From positions 232,749,512 to 232,813,511 of the forward strand of contig CM060846.1 of the NCBI GenBank assembly GCA_030762175.1: a stretch of 64,000 bases of DNA. The letters run 5' to 3'. Made by a program: the position numbers and the translations under genes. Each line of letters starts with the position of its first letter. Within the stretch, counting starts at the first letter, position 1. The notes beneath the pieces are model-generated. The model was given only the letters and a program-made list of their open reading frames with translations, was not told the origin of the DNA and made no database searches. Below are positions 23,231 through 35,165 of the stretch, piece after piece. The DNA comes from Metallyticus violacea. Its lineage: Eukaryota; Arthropoda; Insecta; Mantodea; Metallyticidae.

Positions 23231-23559
23231 AGTTTATTAGGTCATGACAGCTGAAAGAGGCTTACTATCTTCTGCATTTTTTGAGCATATTTTTAACTTT
23301 TTACATAAAAAAAGTATTAAATTTTCAACTTATTCCGAATCATAGAAGTTTTATAATTTATTTTAATGTACTGTTATCATAGAACAAATCATGCTTAACT
23401 TTTTTTGTTTCATGTTTTGTTATATTTCAGACACTTTTCTTTACTTCCTGATCGACTTATTATCTCTTGATGAAACTTCACTATGAGCATTCCACAAATA
23501 AAACTTACCTACAATAACAAGTTTGCCTCCTTTGTTAAGAACAAACCAAATAAATATAG
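23231..23559. other. Nothing recognised
   Basis: AT-rich filler. No feature was seen. Confidence 0.4.
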
Positions 23560-23586
23560 CAGTCAACCAAATGGAATTTCTAATAG

Positions 23587-23633
<47 letters not shown>

Positions 23634-24050
23634 CATACACATACTAACCTAGGCAGACATCTAATCCTGAATTAATCCTTCAAACCAGAGAACCCAGTTG
23701 TGTACTATGGCTGACTATGGCAGACAGCCTCCGCTCACCTCTTTTCCGTAAGTACAAAACTAATAAATATGACAGTCAACAAAATTGAATTTCTAATAGT
23801 TCATATATATAATATACATACACATGCTAACCTAGGCAGACATCTAATCCTGAATTAATCCTTCAAGCCAGAGAACCCAGTTGTTTACTATGGCTGACTA
23901 TGGCAGACAGCCTCCGCTCACCTCTTTTCCGTAAGTACAAAACTAATAAATATGACAGTGGAGAAAAATGGGATTCTTAAACATATTATACACACTTAAC
24001 ACTAACCTAGACCTAACCTCGAATGAATCCCAGAAAACGGATGTGGTTTA
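23560..24050. repeat. Tandem duplication, ~183-213-bp unit, with embedded (TA)n
   Basis: Units start at CAGTCAA (23560), CAGTCAA (23773) and a diverged CAGTGGA (23956). Units 1 and 2 share the block from CTAACCTAGGCAGACATC through CGCTCACCTCTTTTCCGTAA almost exactly. The size difference is the (TA)n at 23589-23628. The third unit is partial and diverged. Confidence 0.88.
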
Positions 24051-24150
24051 TTAATTTTGCAATTATATCTCTCCCTACTCTTCGCTTGTATTACTTGAAT
24101 TTAAAACTGGCCCACATACAAGGATGGCAAGTTTGAAAGAGCATGCATAT

Positions 24151-24428
24151 GTTAAATGTTTTACTTTCTTGGCATTAGACTATTTTTATTTGGAAACATG
24201 CAACACTGTGATGCTTAAATGTGACTAAGAAGGAATTATATTTAGTATTACATTCCCTGCTTCGTTATCATGTGTGTATATTAAAAACAAATAAAATGGG
24301 TTAAATGTTTTACTTTCTTGATATTAGACTATTTTAATTTGGAAACATACATCACTGTGATGTTTAAATATGACTAAGAAAGTATATTTAATATTAGGTT
24401 CCCACTTCGTTATTGTGTGTTTATTATG
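24151..24428. repeat. Two-copy 149-bp tandem duplication
   Basis: GTTAAATGTTTTACTTTCTT begins both units (24151 and 24300). GGAAACAT, CACTGTGATG and CTTCGTTAT recur in order. The copies are moderately diverged. Confidence 0.88.
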
Positions 24429-25758
24429 AGTGCCTTTTAGGATACAATGCTCTTCCCTCTAGTCTAAAAGCCTTAATAAACAATGACAATTCCTTTCTGC
24501 TCTAAGAAAATACCTATGTAAAAGGGCCCATTATTCTGTAAAGGAATATATGAGTGACAATATACTACACAACATATAAATGTATATGTAAACATGCATA
24601 TAATAAAATTTGCATGATTGACTTGTCTGTTTTTGTTTGGTTGAGTTGTTCTAGGTGTTCTTTTTTATTTTTATTGTAATTATTTATGTAGATGCAGACA
24701 AATTTTTGTAAATACAGATTGAAAGCTACCGTGGTATTTGTATATGACAAGTTCAATGTTCGTAGATCTCTGTGGCTGCTCCACAAACTCAATTAAAAAC
24801 AAATAAAATAGCTTATCCCATTCCACTTCTACCCTATTTTTCTAAGCGGATATTGTCCAATAGATTATAGCTCTTTAGCATTATAAAATATTCCATGTTC
24901 AATTCATACTAGATAAACCTATTACATAAATAACATATACTACTGCGACTTTCATAAACAAAGACACCGAACATCTGGTGACGTTATATTTAATTCCGTA
25001 AAGTTAAAAATTGATATTGCATTTGTTTTGTTATTTGCATCATACTATACAAAGATTATGGTTTTCAATTATATTACAGCGCAAGAATAAACAAAATGAT
25101 ACCTTCACGAAAAGTTGTGCCCACCCATAGCACCGCATATATTATTATGTATATTTCATTTTTTAGAAAAAGTCACCTAACAACCAATCACAACATCGTA
25201 CAAATTCCTTTTTACAGGTTGACCAACATATAAAACCAAAGATAGTGACAAATCTATTAATTTACTTATTTATTTCAGTTAATTACGAAATCTTCCAGAA
25301 ATTGTCTACACAGAATGTAACGTACGATTAAACACCTATATAGTATTAAAATTATACATAATTCCCAAACACAATATGAGAAAACTTTAACTCTTAATTA
25401 GAGAAGACAGGAGTTGAAATTCATCTCAATTATATAGTGACATTTATTAAAAAACTTTCTTACGTGTATCTTAAAATTATGTCCTGTCATTAATTCAAAG
25501 TTTTATGAGAGTATATTATTAGAATTTAGTACCAATCACCAATGGGTCAATCTGTTAAATACCTTTCTGTAATGTCCGATTCCATATACATTATATTCAT
25601 TTCTTGTATTATGTATGATTATGCATTTTTAACTTCTTACAAACAGATTTATAGACTACTTGACAAGTAAAATAGTCTTATAAAAATAAGAAGAGTAAAT
25701 CGTGGACGTTGGTTCACGTTTAAAGCAGGAATACTTGGAACTGAGCTCCAAAATAATC
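24429..25758. other. AT-rich stretch, nothing recognised
   Basis: No feature was seen. Confidence 0.45.
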
Positions 25759-25762
25759 TTTT

Positions 25763-25810
<48 letters not shown>

Positions 25811-25812
25811 TT
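25759..25812. repeat. (TTTC)n microsatellite
   Basis: About 54 bases of TTTC units. Confidence 0.95.
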
Positions 25813-26382
25813 TGTGTCAAACTAATGCACTATGTAAAAGCCAATCTTCACAGTTCAATTCCATAGAGCAAGTATGTATAAATATATATATACTTTATCA
25901 TTTAAATGTCATATCATATGCAAACTGCCACATTTTCATGGATTATTATTGTGCCATAATAAATTGAGCCCTGATAATACACGATCGCACATTGCAAATG
26001 TTGTTGCAGAAAATCTCACAAAAAATCGCATGTCCCTGGCCCTTCCTATAGTCCATATTTAGTCTGCTGTAATTTTTTTTCTTTTCTCCAAATTGAAAAA
26101 ATTCCTTTGTGGTAGGTATTTTCTATCAGAAGCAGTGATGAAAGTTTAAGAGAAGATTCTGAAGGATCCGTCAAAAAATGGTTTACAGTTTGTATTCGAA
26201 TACGGGCAGAAACGCTAGGGCAGGTGCATTCCATGGTGTGGCACTTATACGTTAGTAGTGTGTATTAACAATTTCGTGGCACGTTGTTAACATATACTCT
26301 TTTAATATACACTGGGAAGGGTAATTAGCTCCGTTTGTTACAAGACGCCTTTGAGCAGGGAGGGGAATTGTGGTAATGCCAC
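25813..26382. other. Nothing recognised
   Basis: Short frames on both strands (25874-26062 plus, 26046-26234 minus) show no domain. Confidence 0.4.
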
Positions 26383-26490
26383 ATAGCAAAGTATGATGCT
26401 AATAGGATAAGTAACGCTCTTTCTTCTCCTGGGTTACTTATTCTATTAGCATCATACTTTGCTATAAGTAACGCTCTTCCTTCTCCTGGG
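26383..26490. repeat. 33-bp-arm hairpin coupled to a direct repeat
   Basis: Arms 26383-26415 and 26433-26465 are complementary apart from one G/T position, with a 17-nt loop. The block AAGTAACGCTCTTTCTTCTC plus CTGGG (26409-26433) recurs at 26466-26490 with one change. The Arg-type SINE begins right after it. Confidence 0.9.
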
Positions 26491-26491
26491 T

Positions 26492-26764
26492 GTCAGTCTT
26501 GGTGGTGTAGTGGTAACCATACTTGCCTTCTAAACCCAAGATCGCTGGTTCAACACGGCCAGCATCGATGGATTTTTCGGGCGTAAAATCCTAAGAAAGC
26601 CTTGGGTCCCGTGTCGTACATATTTACGGCACGTAAAAGAACCTCAAGCCTGAGAGAAGAGACCTCTGCGCAAAATTTGTCGGCCGTTTCACGCCCTGAT
26701 TAGAATGGGACGCTGTTGACCTGAGATGTTAAAGAGCATCCGTAAATAAACCAATCAACAAATT
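26492..26764 (+). repeat. SINE, Arg-tRNA-type family, full length
   Basis: The head has GGTGGTGTAGTGGTAACCAT, the CTTCTAA loop and a damaged B box (TGGTTCAACAC). The body has TATTTACGGCACGTAAAAGA and GTCGGCCGTTTCACG, and the tail is CCGTAAATAAA. About 20 bp of body (the TATGGCTTCC region) is deleted. Confidence 0.9.
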
Positions 26765-28761
26765 CTCCTCGGCTCTGTGGAAAGAGTCGAACCTGTCACA
26801 AATCTGAAGGGGTATCTAATCCTAGGATGCCGGTTATCAACCACTATGTGTAAATAAAGTATTGAATAAATTAAAATTACGGTGGAAATTCTTAAATGCC
26901 TTAGTTTATCACAATGTTTGTGCCCTAATTATTCTCCTTTTCAGTTACTTGGGATTGGGATGTACTAGATTAACGGAGATTGAAAAACCGAGTTTGCTAC
27001 CATGTCCAAACGCGTTGCGTTAAGAAGGTAATGTAATGTGAGAATTTCGGGAGTAGATCTAATTAGTTCGCCACAATACAAAGGGACTACTTTGAGAAAT
27101 ATCAAAATACGAGAACGAGTAAAGGTATGTTGTCAAAAGAATATGATCATTCTTTATTGAACAGCCTTCATATATACAGAGATTGTACACATCCGATCAT
27201 CTTTAGCATTTTTCTTGGAACAAATTCAGCTAAAGGGGGTTTACTAGATGTAGTTTCTATCTTAATGCTGTCTTTTAGAGCCGTAGCTTAATATTACATT
27301 CAATGTAAATCCCTAATCTTGACAGTGTTTTTTTTCCCCCCTCTGTGACATTCATTGAGAAAGTTTGTATGACACAAATCATTTTTAGCCATATGGAAGG
27401 ACAAGTAGAATTCTGTATTACATGTATTTAGGCAAAATCGCCTTTTTTCAGGAGTTATTTTCACATGTTTCTACGCATGGTTGATACATTATCTTTATAT
27501 TTAACTAATGAGGCGAATGCTCTCTTCCTCTGTCCGAAACTTTCCTGGTGTAATACGTAGTAATATTTTAAACACACACATACGCGCGCGCGATATGTAA
27601 GTAATTTGGAAAATTATTACCCGAGATCTAATTCTTTCCTTTACAGTATATGACTTAGCTACATCTGGTATGTGCCGTCCTCATTGATGTCTAGAAATTA
27701 TGATATGTTAGTTGCGTATAAACAGCATTTGGCATAGCTACATCTGGTGTGTGCCGTCCTCATTGATGTCTAGAAATTATGATATGTTAGTTACGTATAA
27801 ACAGCATTTGGCATATTTATCATTCAGAAAAGTCGAACCTTGCAAGAAATAAAATATGACAAACTTGCACTTTTTCACCATCTTTGGTTTAAAGGTTTGC
27901 AGATATTTTTTCCTAGATGACATTGCAAAAGTCCTTTTACTTTATTTCTCTTCGTTTTGTGAACGTATGTATCTCCTTTATCTGTAATATCCAAATTAAA
28001 AAAAATATGAATTATGAATTGCCAATTTTTTGGTTTAGCTGATAATACAGCAATAGATTTATCTTTAACGGAAAAGAATGGTTCCCTGATTGCGATTAAT
28101 TTTTCTGTCGTTTTTCTTCTATTTCTCAGGTGGTGCGTATGTCTTTATTTGAGTTACCCTTATTTAAAAGTTTTCATTTATGAACATCTATACGTCATTA
28201 CTTGCTCATTTTGAGCGGATCTGGTATGAATTATGAACGGAAATGTTGTTCGCTTTCTTCTAACGTTACATTTACAGTCACAATGGCATTTTTATAATAA
28301 ATTTTACCACAGTGTTTGGCATAGGAGTAATATTTAAAGATTTCTTAATTTTAGTTTCATGACAATCTGACATAGTAAACTTATAGTTTCTGAGGAAATA
28401 TAATTTCAATAAATGTGTTTCTATTAAGAAAAACAAAGATGCACAATTATTTGAATAGAGTGAAACTAAAGGGTATTTTGCCACTTTTTGAAAATTTTCA
28501 GGAAAAAAAATGATATGTCTACAAACTAACTCATGTTCTCTTTTAGAAGATTCTTTCTTCCTCTAAAAAACATATGGCTGTTCAACATCAAATCCCTAAA
28601 ATGTATAATTGGATAATGGCAGAATATATGTAAAATTTTCCTCTCCAGGAAAAAAAGTACTTGCTAGAGATCAACGGTATTGTTAGAATCCTTTATTTCA
28701 AATGCTGCGCCAACGACGAGTCCAGGTTCAGGTTCTATGCATTTTGATTTTTATAAAAATG
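26765..28761. other. AT-rich; contains a 79-bp tandem duplication
   Basis: Besides the duplication at 27657-27814 nothing is recognised. A minus-strand scrap near 26815 resembles the rRNA ATTAGATACCC box but is too short to call. Confidence 0.4.
27657..27814. repeat. Two-copy 79-bp tandem duplication
   Basis: 27657-27735 and 27736-27814 differ at only two positions that I can see (TATGTGCC/TGTGTGCC and TTGCG/TTACG). Recent. Confidence 0.95.
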
Positions 28762-29066
28762 TGTCCGTCCTGTGGTGTAGTGGTAAACATACTTGCCTCC
28801 TTAACCCAAAATTGTGGGATCAATCCTTACCAAGATCAGTGCATTTTTTCGGGCATAAAAATTGCAATTATGGCTTCCTTCGGAAGGGAAGTACAACCGT
28901 GGGTCCCATGTCGTAGATTTACGGCATGTAAAAGAACCTCAAGTCTGAAAGAAGAGGCCCTTGAGCAAATTTTATCGGCCGTTTCATGCCCTTAATTTTA
29001 ATTGAATGGGACGTTGATGAACAGAGATGTTAAAGAGCATCCATAAATAAACCAGATCAACAACAA
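28762..29066 (+). repeat. SINE, Arg-tRNA-type family, full length
   Basis: The head has TGTGGTGTAGTGGTAAACAT, and the B box is diverged (GGGATCAATCC). The body is complete including ATGGCTTCCTTCGGAAGGGA and TTTACGGCATGTAAAAGAAC. The tail is CCATAAATAAA. Confidence 0.9.
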
Positions 29067-29609
29067 AATCTAAAAATGCACAACTCACATTTAGAAACAA
29101 AATGACGGATTTTATGCTGTCGTAACATTCAACACCACAGTGCCAAAATAACGTATAAAGTGATATATAATAACATTAACTACTAATGTACATTTGTAGA
29201 CACGTAACACACTATTTCCGCAACGATTAAAATAGACTTTCCGTTGTTTTGGTATTACATTGGTTCCGCAAGTCAATAACAATGTTGATATGTCACAATG
29301 GCAACTTTTGTAGATAAGCAGCAATGACTGTAAAGCCCCGAATTTATTGAGATTTATTTTCTGCAGCACAAATTTATGACTTATTTAGTTACTGAACTAT
29401 TTGCTCTCTTGCGATTTGAACTGTATATATCCAAGACCAAAGATCTTCCTGTCTTTTACACTTCCATATCATCCTAGCGCACATATAATGTCAATGTAAA
29501 CCTTATACTTTCAATAAGAAATTCATTAACCTTTTTATTACTTACGCCTGGAATTGAAAGCATCAAACCTATTTTGAAAGAATACTTTAATAACGCATTC
29601 ATCTTTAAG

Positions 29610-30130
29610 TGAATTTTCTAAATTTGTACCCCAATTTACCATTAGAACACCTAATTAAGTACACATTGCCCAACCCATCTTCTCCCAAATTATCCCGTAA
29701 GGCCGCAGGCACACATTCTTGCCAACATCCCAAATGCAATACCTGTGCGCTATTATGCAATGTCATTCGTTTCACAGACCCAATTTTTTCAGAGAATTTC
29801 AGATCATTTAATTTGCTGACTATGCTCCTAAGAGTGCTGTATATCTTCTAAGATCTGCATAGATTTTTATATTGATTTAACTTTCATTGTTGTTTCTCTC
29901 CGTATGAACAATCATAGGTGTTCTGTTAAAACCAAGTTTCCCTTACGGTTGCCCATCATGCCCTCTCACTGTAAGAATTTTGATGTGTTTAATTTACCAC
30001 TTATTGATATGTTACCGATTCATGTCTCTTAAAGTTATCTCAGATATAGAGACATAGCTACTATATTTTGGCACAAAGCATACACACCACTTAGTTTAAA
30101 TCTTATGTGCTAATACTCGCTTTCTAAGTT
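29610..30130 (+). pseudogene. Penelope-like element GIY-YIG-region relic
   Basis: Frame 29609-29851 carries AAGTHSCQHPKCNTCALLC and IRFTDPI, then SENFRSF, and after a frameshift (29908 onward) MNNHRCSVKTKFPL, then CKNFDVFNLPLIDMLPIH. This is the G...C....C.TC, MN.H and late FDVFN order typical of the linker and GIY-YIG endonuclease at the C-terminus of Penelope-like retroelements. The central GIY-YIG turn is lost at the frameshift. Confidence 0.62.
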
Positions 30131-30690
30131 GGTATGGTGTTTTAAATGTTTTATTTTTCAATTTTGTAATATATTGCGCCTTTTTATTTTTCTTCCGTTT
30201 CCCCTTGTTGCTTATTTTGTCTGTTTCCATGCATCAGTTTCGATATTTTAACCACTTTTACTTTGTCCTCTACCTTTTAAGAACATAAGCAGCTGGCAAT
30301 ATAGCAAATTTTGTGTGACTATTTAAATGTTTTACTGTATTTCTATTTCTCTAGTATTTTTTTTTTTTTTTTGCTACATTTTCCAAGAGTTACTTTATTT
30401 TTCATTTTACATAATGACTTATGTGTTCTGCCAGTAACTATGCACTATATTGCTTCTTCACAGCTTCAAAAGACTACAGAAAAAGAGGCCATTCTCAATA
30501 GTGTGAAAATGTTACTAGCATGTATTTGTTAATAGGGAACAATGAAAATAATTGTTTCAATAACATGTACTGTATTGTAGATGCTTTAATTTACGTAATA
30601 TTATATAATATAATTTTATATAATATGCGCATACATATATACATAACATGCATGCATGCATGCATACATACATACATACATACATACATA
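30131..30690. repeat. AT-rich filler ending in (CATG)n(CATA)n
   Basis: A T-rich run lies at 30356-30373 and a compound tetranucleotide repeat at 30647-30690. Nothing else is recognised. Confidence 0.6.
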
Positions 30691-31304
30691 TCGTCACGAC
30701 TTAGGGGGTAGCTACTTAGGAGGGCTATGGTAGAGACAAACCCCAGCGTGCCATGTCAACTCAATTTATTGTAAAGGAGACAAAGTCCTCAATCTGAAGT
30801 AATTACTAGTGATAGCCCTGACGGGCCCTTACCTATTAAGGATCTGTTGCCGTAATGCTGGGGGTGTAACCGGTAGGTCGTTCTCCAAAGACGACAGACA
30901 GAAGACGAAGACCAAAGAGCAAAGACCCTGAGCCGTAGCTCTGGTCCCCCTTATATCATTTTACGATTGCCGAGGGGAGCCTCTGCATTGTGACATAAAC
31001 TATACCAAATATGGTGTTTCACCGCCTTAGATTTGAATTATATCAACCAATGAGAAAGAACTGTGTAGGTGTATAACCCTTTCCAACACTGAGTGACAGA
31101 TTCAAACTCAGTATGTTTTGCATATTACCAGGCAGGCAGAGGTTAATTTCACTATAAAATACCGTGTAAGCAGCCTCTGAAGTGATTGACCGCTAAACTG
31201 AAATTCCTAAAGAGATAACGTTATAGAAAGGTATGAAATATACACCCCACGAATTTAGTTTCCAAAAATGTTAATTTGCTACCCCTTCAGCCGTACATGC
31301 GACA
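30691..31304 (-). mobile_element. Probable LTR (solo or 3' LTR) of a retrotransposon
   Basis: This ~614-bp block is more GC-rich than its surroundings. On the minus strand it starts TGTCGCATG, has a TATATAAGGGGG box (complement of 30947-30958), then AATAAA about 180 bp downstream (complement of 30765-30770), and ends ...GTCGTGACGA. Just upstream on the same strand is a purine-rich GGCGGGAA, as expected of a polypurine tract. No second LTR was found and the TG...CA ends are imperfect, so this is an inference from promoter and polyadenylation layout. Confidence 0.4.
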
Positions 31305-32779
31305 TATTCCCGCCGGGTAAAGATCGCCGCCCTCGGCGATAAATAGAGATACTAAGGACAAAAAAGTGAAATGGGCCGTCAGTGGAATAAAATATACAAT
31401 TATAAAAAAACAATACACGTTAAAGTGTGGGTACAAAGGTATATAAAATGAAAATAAACATATTTATATATTAGCACCGCAGGAAGGCAATAAAGAACAG
31501 AGAAGGACGGGAAGAAAGGAGCAGGGACAAAAGGAAAACGGAGGACGTCGACTTCATGTATTCTTCCGAAGAACAGTCTGGAGCATACAGAGGCTGTGGC
31601 AAGAATAAAACTGATCCAGCTAAGTTTCCACACCGAACACGCACCTAATATGCATTGCACCTCAAACACAAGAACGTTCTGTACAGGATAAGTAGCCACA
31701 CCGCAAGGCGCCAGGTAGAGAACGCACACGGAATGTTCGTTGATAAGGCGTCCTAACGACATATAGGCAGAACAATTTCACATCCTTGTACAGGAAGCAA
31801 AAACATCACCGCCACCGGCAACACATATTATTGACTGTCCATAGTGATGAACTAGGCGGTTGTATCTTCCGATGAGGAGGGGAAGAACCAAATATAACGA
31901 TGATATACGTCGTCACGAAGAGAGGTGCGGTCCCAGGGCACACTTACCAGCAATAGGTGCCGTTGCGGTGCGTACATGAAACATGAAATGTAGTCGGGGT
32001 TAAAACTAAGTGCAGGGGAGAAAGATAAGGAGAGAAGGGGTCGTAATCCATATGAATGGATTCTGAGGAAAATAAGCGTGAAACGGGACCAATAGCTTCA
32101 GGGGAAAGGAGAGAGACATAAAGGGTAGGAATGAGGAACTACAGAAAGGACAGTGAGGACAGGGGGAGGGTAAAGGTGCTATTCGTAAACCTAAGATTAC
32201 AATATTATACCTGGTAGATTAGAATATGTGTGTAAGCATAAATGTTAAAATAAAAATAAAACTATACGTACAAAGAGGAAATGAAAGAAACGTGATACAA
32301 TCTCTCAATAGATAAGATACAAAAACCAATTAAAACGGGACTTGATCACAGAATAGCATATGCACATAATTAGTATTTGGTTGGGTATTAAACTATATAT
32401 TATACATTTGGTGAACTTTTATTATATATTTGGAGGGAATTTTGATTTAATTTCACATGAGTATGCGTTGTATTGGTGCCTGGACGGTTGTCCATGGGGC
32501 GAGAGTCAACAGGCCGGGATAATACATAAAGATTAACATAATGTGCACAGGTGGCCTATAAAAGGATTGTCATTAGAATGAAACATAAAAAGATAATCAT
32601 CTTGAATATTATTAAATTGAGACTTGAGCCACACACAGAGAGCAACTGCGTTAGCGTTGGATGCACAATAGCTAGACACAGAAAGAAAGAAAAAACAGTA
32701 TTAGCTGGAGAAGAAAGCAAAAACTCAAATACCATACTCCCACTTTGGAGTGTACACCAATTAGCTAGCCTTTAGCTAA
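31305..32779. other. Possible retrotransposon internal/3' UTR sequence, unassigned
   Basis: It is less AT-rich than the window average and adjoins the LTR-like block. A 120-codon minus-strand frame (31400-31762) has no domain I recognise. No RT, integrase or protease motif was seen. A purine-rich patch lies at 31985-32170. Confidence 0.35.
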
Positions 32780-34090
32780 CATCACCGCTTCATGAAGCGA
32801 CCAGCGCATTCATAAACGTTAAGCCCATCCTACAAAATTATAAGCACTTTGAAAAACAAAACGGCACCAGACCCTGATAAAATCAGGAACGAGGACCTTA
32901 AAAACCTACCGAGGAAAGCACTTGTCCAGCTTACTCACATCCTAAACTCCTGCCTCAAGCTCCACTACTTTCCTCGTGCATGGAAGGAGGCCAAAATAAT
33001 ACTGCTCCCTAAGCCAGGAAAAAATCGGCAACATCCCGAGGCCTATAGGCCTATCAGCCTCCTCCCCAACATGGGGAAAGTACTGGAAAACCATTCACCG
33101 TAAAATCCAAACACAAACTCCCGAGCAAAGTGCCCTGTTAACACAACAGTTTGGGTTCCGAAGAGACCATTCTACAGAACTGCAAGTGCTCAATTTAACC
33201 GACGACATCAGCACCGAATTCAACAACAACAGTAGCACTTTAGCCCTGTTTCTTGACGTAGAGGCGGCCTTCGACAGGTGCTGGCATAATGGGCTACTGT
33301 ACAAAATTTACCATCAAATACCAACCATGAGGCCCCATCTCCCCATATTAGCCAGTTACCTGCACGACCGCCGCTTCTACGTGCAGGTGGGCCAGGCTAA
33401 ATCACAAAGTTTTACCATGAACGCTGGGGTGCCACAAGGAGCTGTACTGGCTCCCTTCCTGTACAACCTGTACACTCGAGACATACCTACAGATCACAAA
33501 TGCCAAACCTTGTAATATGCCGGCGACATCGCCATCTATAACCAACTTGAACTCCAACGGTACGTCAACAAATTCATGACAGAGGCAGATATCTGGAAAA
33601 TTTCCATAAATGCCGGAAAAAGGCCAATTAATATACTTTACCAAAACACGTTAAAAATCGCAAATAAAAATACAAATTAAAAATCACGAACTACAGTGCA
33701 AACCGACAGTAAAATATTTGGACACAACTCTAAATAGCAGCTTAACATGGAATAATCACATCCAAACAACAATACAAAAAACCAAACAACGCATCTACAT
33801 GTGCTCTAAAATACTTAGAAGCAAGGAAATGCAAGCAAAATCTAAACTGATTCTTTTCAAGGCCTTCATACAGCAATTTCTGCTGTATGCATGCACGGCT
33901 TGGGCACACACATCCAGAACCAATCTCCTTTCCCTACAGTCCCAACAAAACACTTGCCTCCGAAAGATATTAAACGCTCCCATTCTCACGTCTAACAGCA
34001 AGATACACGCAGAACTAAACATGCCCACTTTCCTTGAAACTCTAACAAGCCACTGCACCAGTACCTGGGCAAAAATTAGATAACACGACA
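32780..34090 (+). pseudogene. Jockey-type LINE reverse-transcriptase relic
   Basis: Translated pieces in order: LKNKTAPDPDKIRNEDLKNL, KEAKIILLPKPGK, AYRPISLLPNMGKVLE (frame 32849-33103); then FRRDHSTELQVLNLTDDIS, LALFLDVEAAFDRCWHNGL, NAGVPQGAVLAPFLYNLY (frame 33186-33515). After a stop comes YAGDIAIYN, then frame 33718-34083 with LNSSLTWNNHIQTTIQKTKQ and LLYACTAWAHTSRTNLLSL. These are the fingers, palm and thumb of a Jockey-clade RT. The FADD catalytic box reads YAGD. At least two frameshifts and a stop make it inactive. The 5' half is absent here. Confidence 0.9.
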
Positions 34091-34844
34091 ACTCTTTGAT
34101 AAACCAAATAGGCCAAAAAGAGCCGCAACATAGAAAACATAAAAGAATCCGTAAATATTAAACTCAATGAACACACAACCGTGCCCTCTGTGCATAATGT
34201 GAATACTAGCCTCTTAAATAAGTTAACTTAACCAAAAATTAAACAATACTGTATTAATAAGTAAGATATGCATATAATAATAACATGTAAGTATTCATAG
34301 TTCCTAGAAAAACACATCCATCAACTGTAATTTAAAATGAAATTGTTCTCATGGGCGCTTCAACCAGATCACCCATGCATGGGTTTCATATACCAAAAAT
34401 TGTGGAAACTCCTTAATAATGTATGATAAAATGTTAAAATAGATCCTGTAAGGCTATTCAAGAAGTAGCCACTGTGGAAACTGAAACAATAAAACAATTT
34501 GAATCTGATTCTGAACCCGGACAAAGAAAACACTATCTCTCCGGAATATTATTTCATGAGACCTCGCAATATATTACCGAAATAAAACTTCTCTATGTTC
34601 AATATAAAATACTTCCATAGTCAACGAATGTCGCCACAAAGGAGTCTCACGATAAACTCAAAGAGTGCGGCCGCTTTTTTATGTTGTTCACAAAAAACTT
34701 TCCTGGTATTCCTTAGGTATGAATGTATTTATGAGCAGTATTATAATACGTACTTCGAAAAGGCAAGGTGTCGTGCAAAACAAGCTGTGTCCATCAAGGT
34801 GAAAAATAAGCTGTGAGAGACCGTTGCCTTCTAATGGGAAGGTA
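34091..34844. other. LINE 3' flank and AT-rich filler
   Basis: The first ~150 bp may be the 3' UTR of the Jockey relic. No poly(A) end was clearly located and nothing else is recognised. Confidence 0.35.
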
Positions 34845-34856
34845 ATAAATGTGCAT

Positions 34857-35139
34857 GAATGAATGAATAGTGTTTAACGCCCGTTTTTGCTACAGAGGCA
34901 CCACAGGGGATGGACACCGATGATACATGAAATGAAATAATATATTGGGAAAGGATTTATTTTTAAGGAAGGAATCGTTCCCGGCCTAAGTTTAGGGTAC
35001 CTCCCCGGCATTTGCCATTTATGAGGACTGAGGAAAACCTGGAAAAAACCTCAATCAGGGAGGACGGTCCTGGCGGTATTGGAACCCAGACCTCCCGCTC
35101 CGGGTCCGTGCCTTAACGACCTCAGCCACCCGTGGTAGT
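34857..35139 (-). repeat. SINE, Leu/Ser-tRNA-type family, full length with (ATTC)n tail and TSD
   Basis: The 3' tail is GAATGAATGAATAG on the plus strand, i.e. (ATTC)n on the SINE strand. The A box complement is CCTTAACGACCTCAGCCACC. An 11-bp target-site duplication, ATAAATGTGCA, lies at 34845-34855 and 35155-35165, with a (TA)n between the head and the right copy. Confidence 0.92.
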
Positions 35140-35165
35140 TATATATATATATATATAAATGTGCA

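Noticed and set aside
26810..26850. A minus-strand CTAGGATTAGATACCCC block resembling the conserved box of small-subunit rRNA, suggesting a mitochondrial insertion.
   Set aside because: Only about 17 bases match; the flanks do not resemble 12S or 18S rRNA on either side, so chance or a tiny scrap is likelier.
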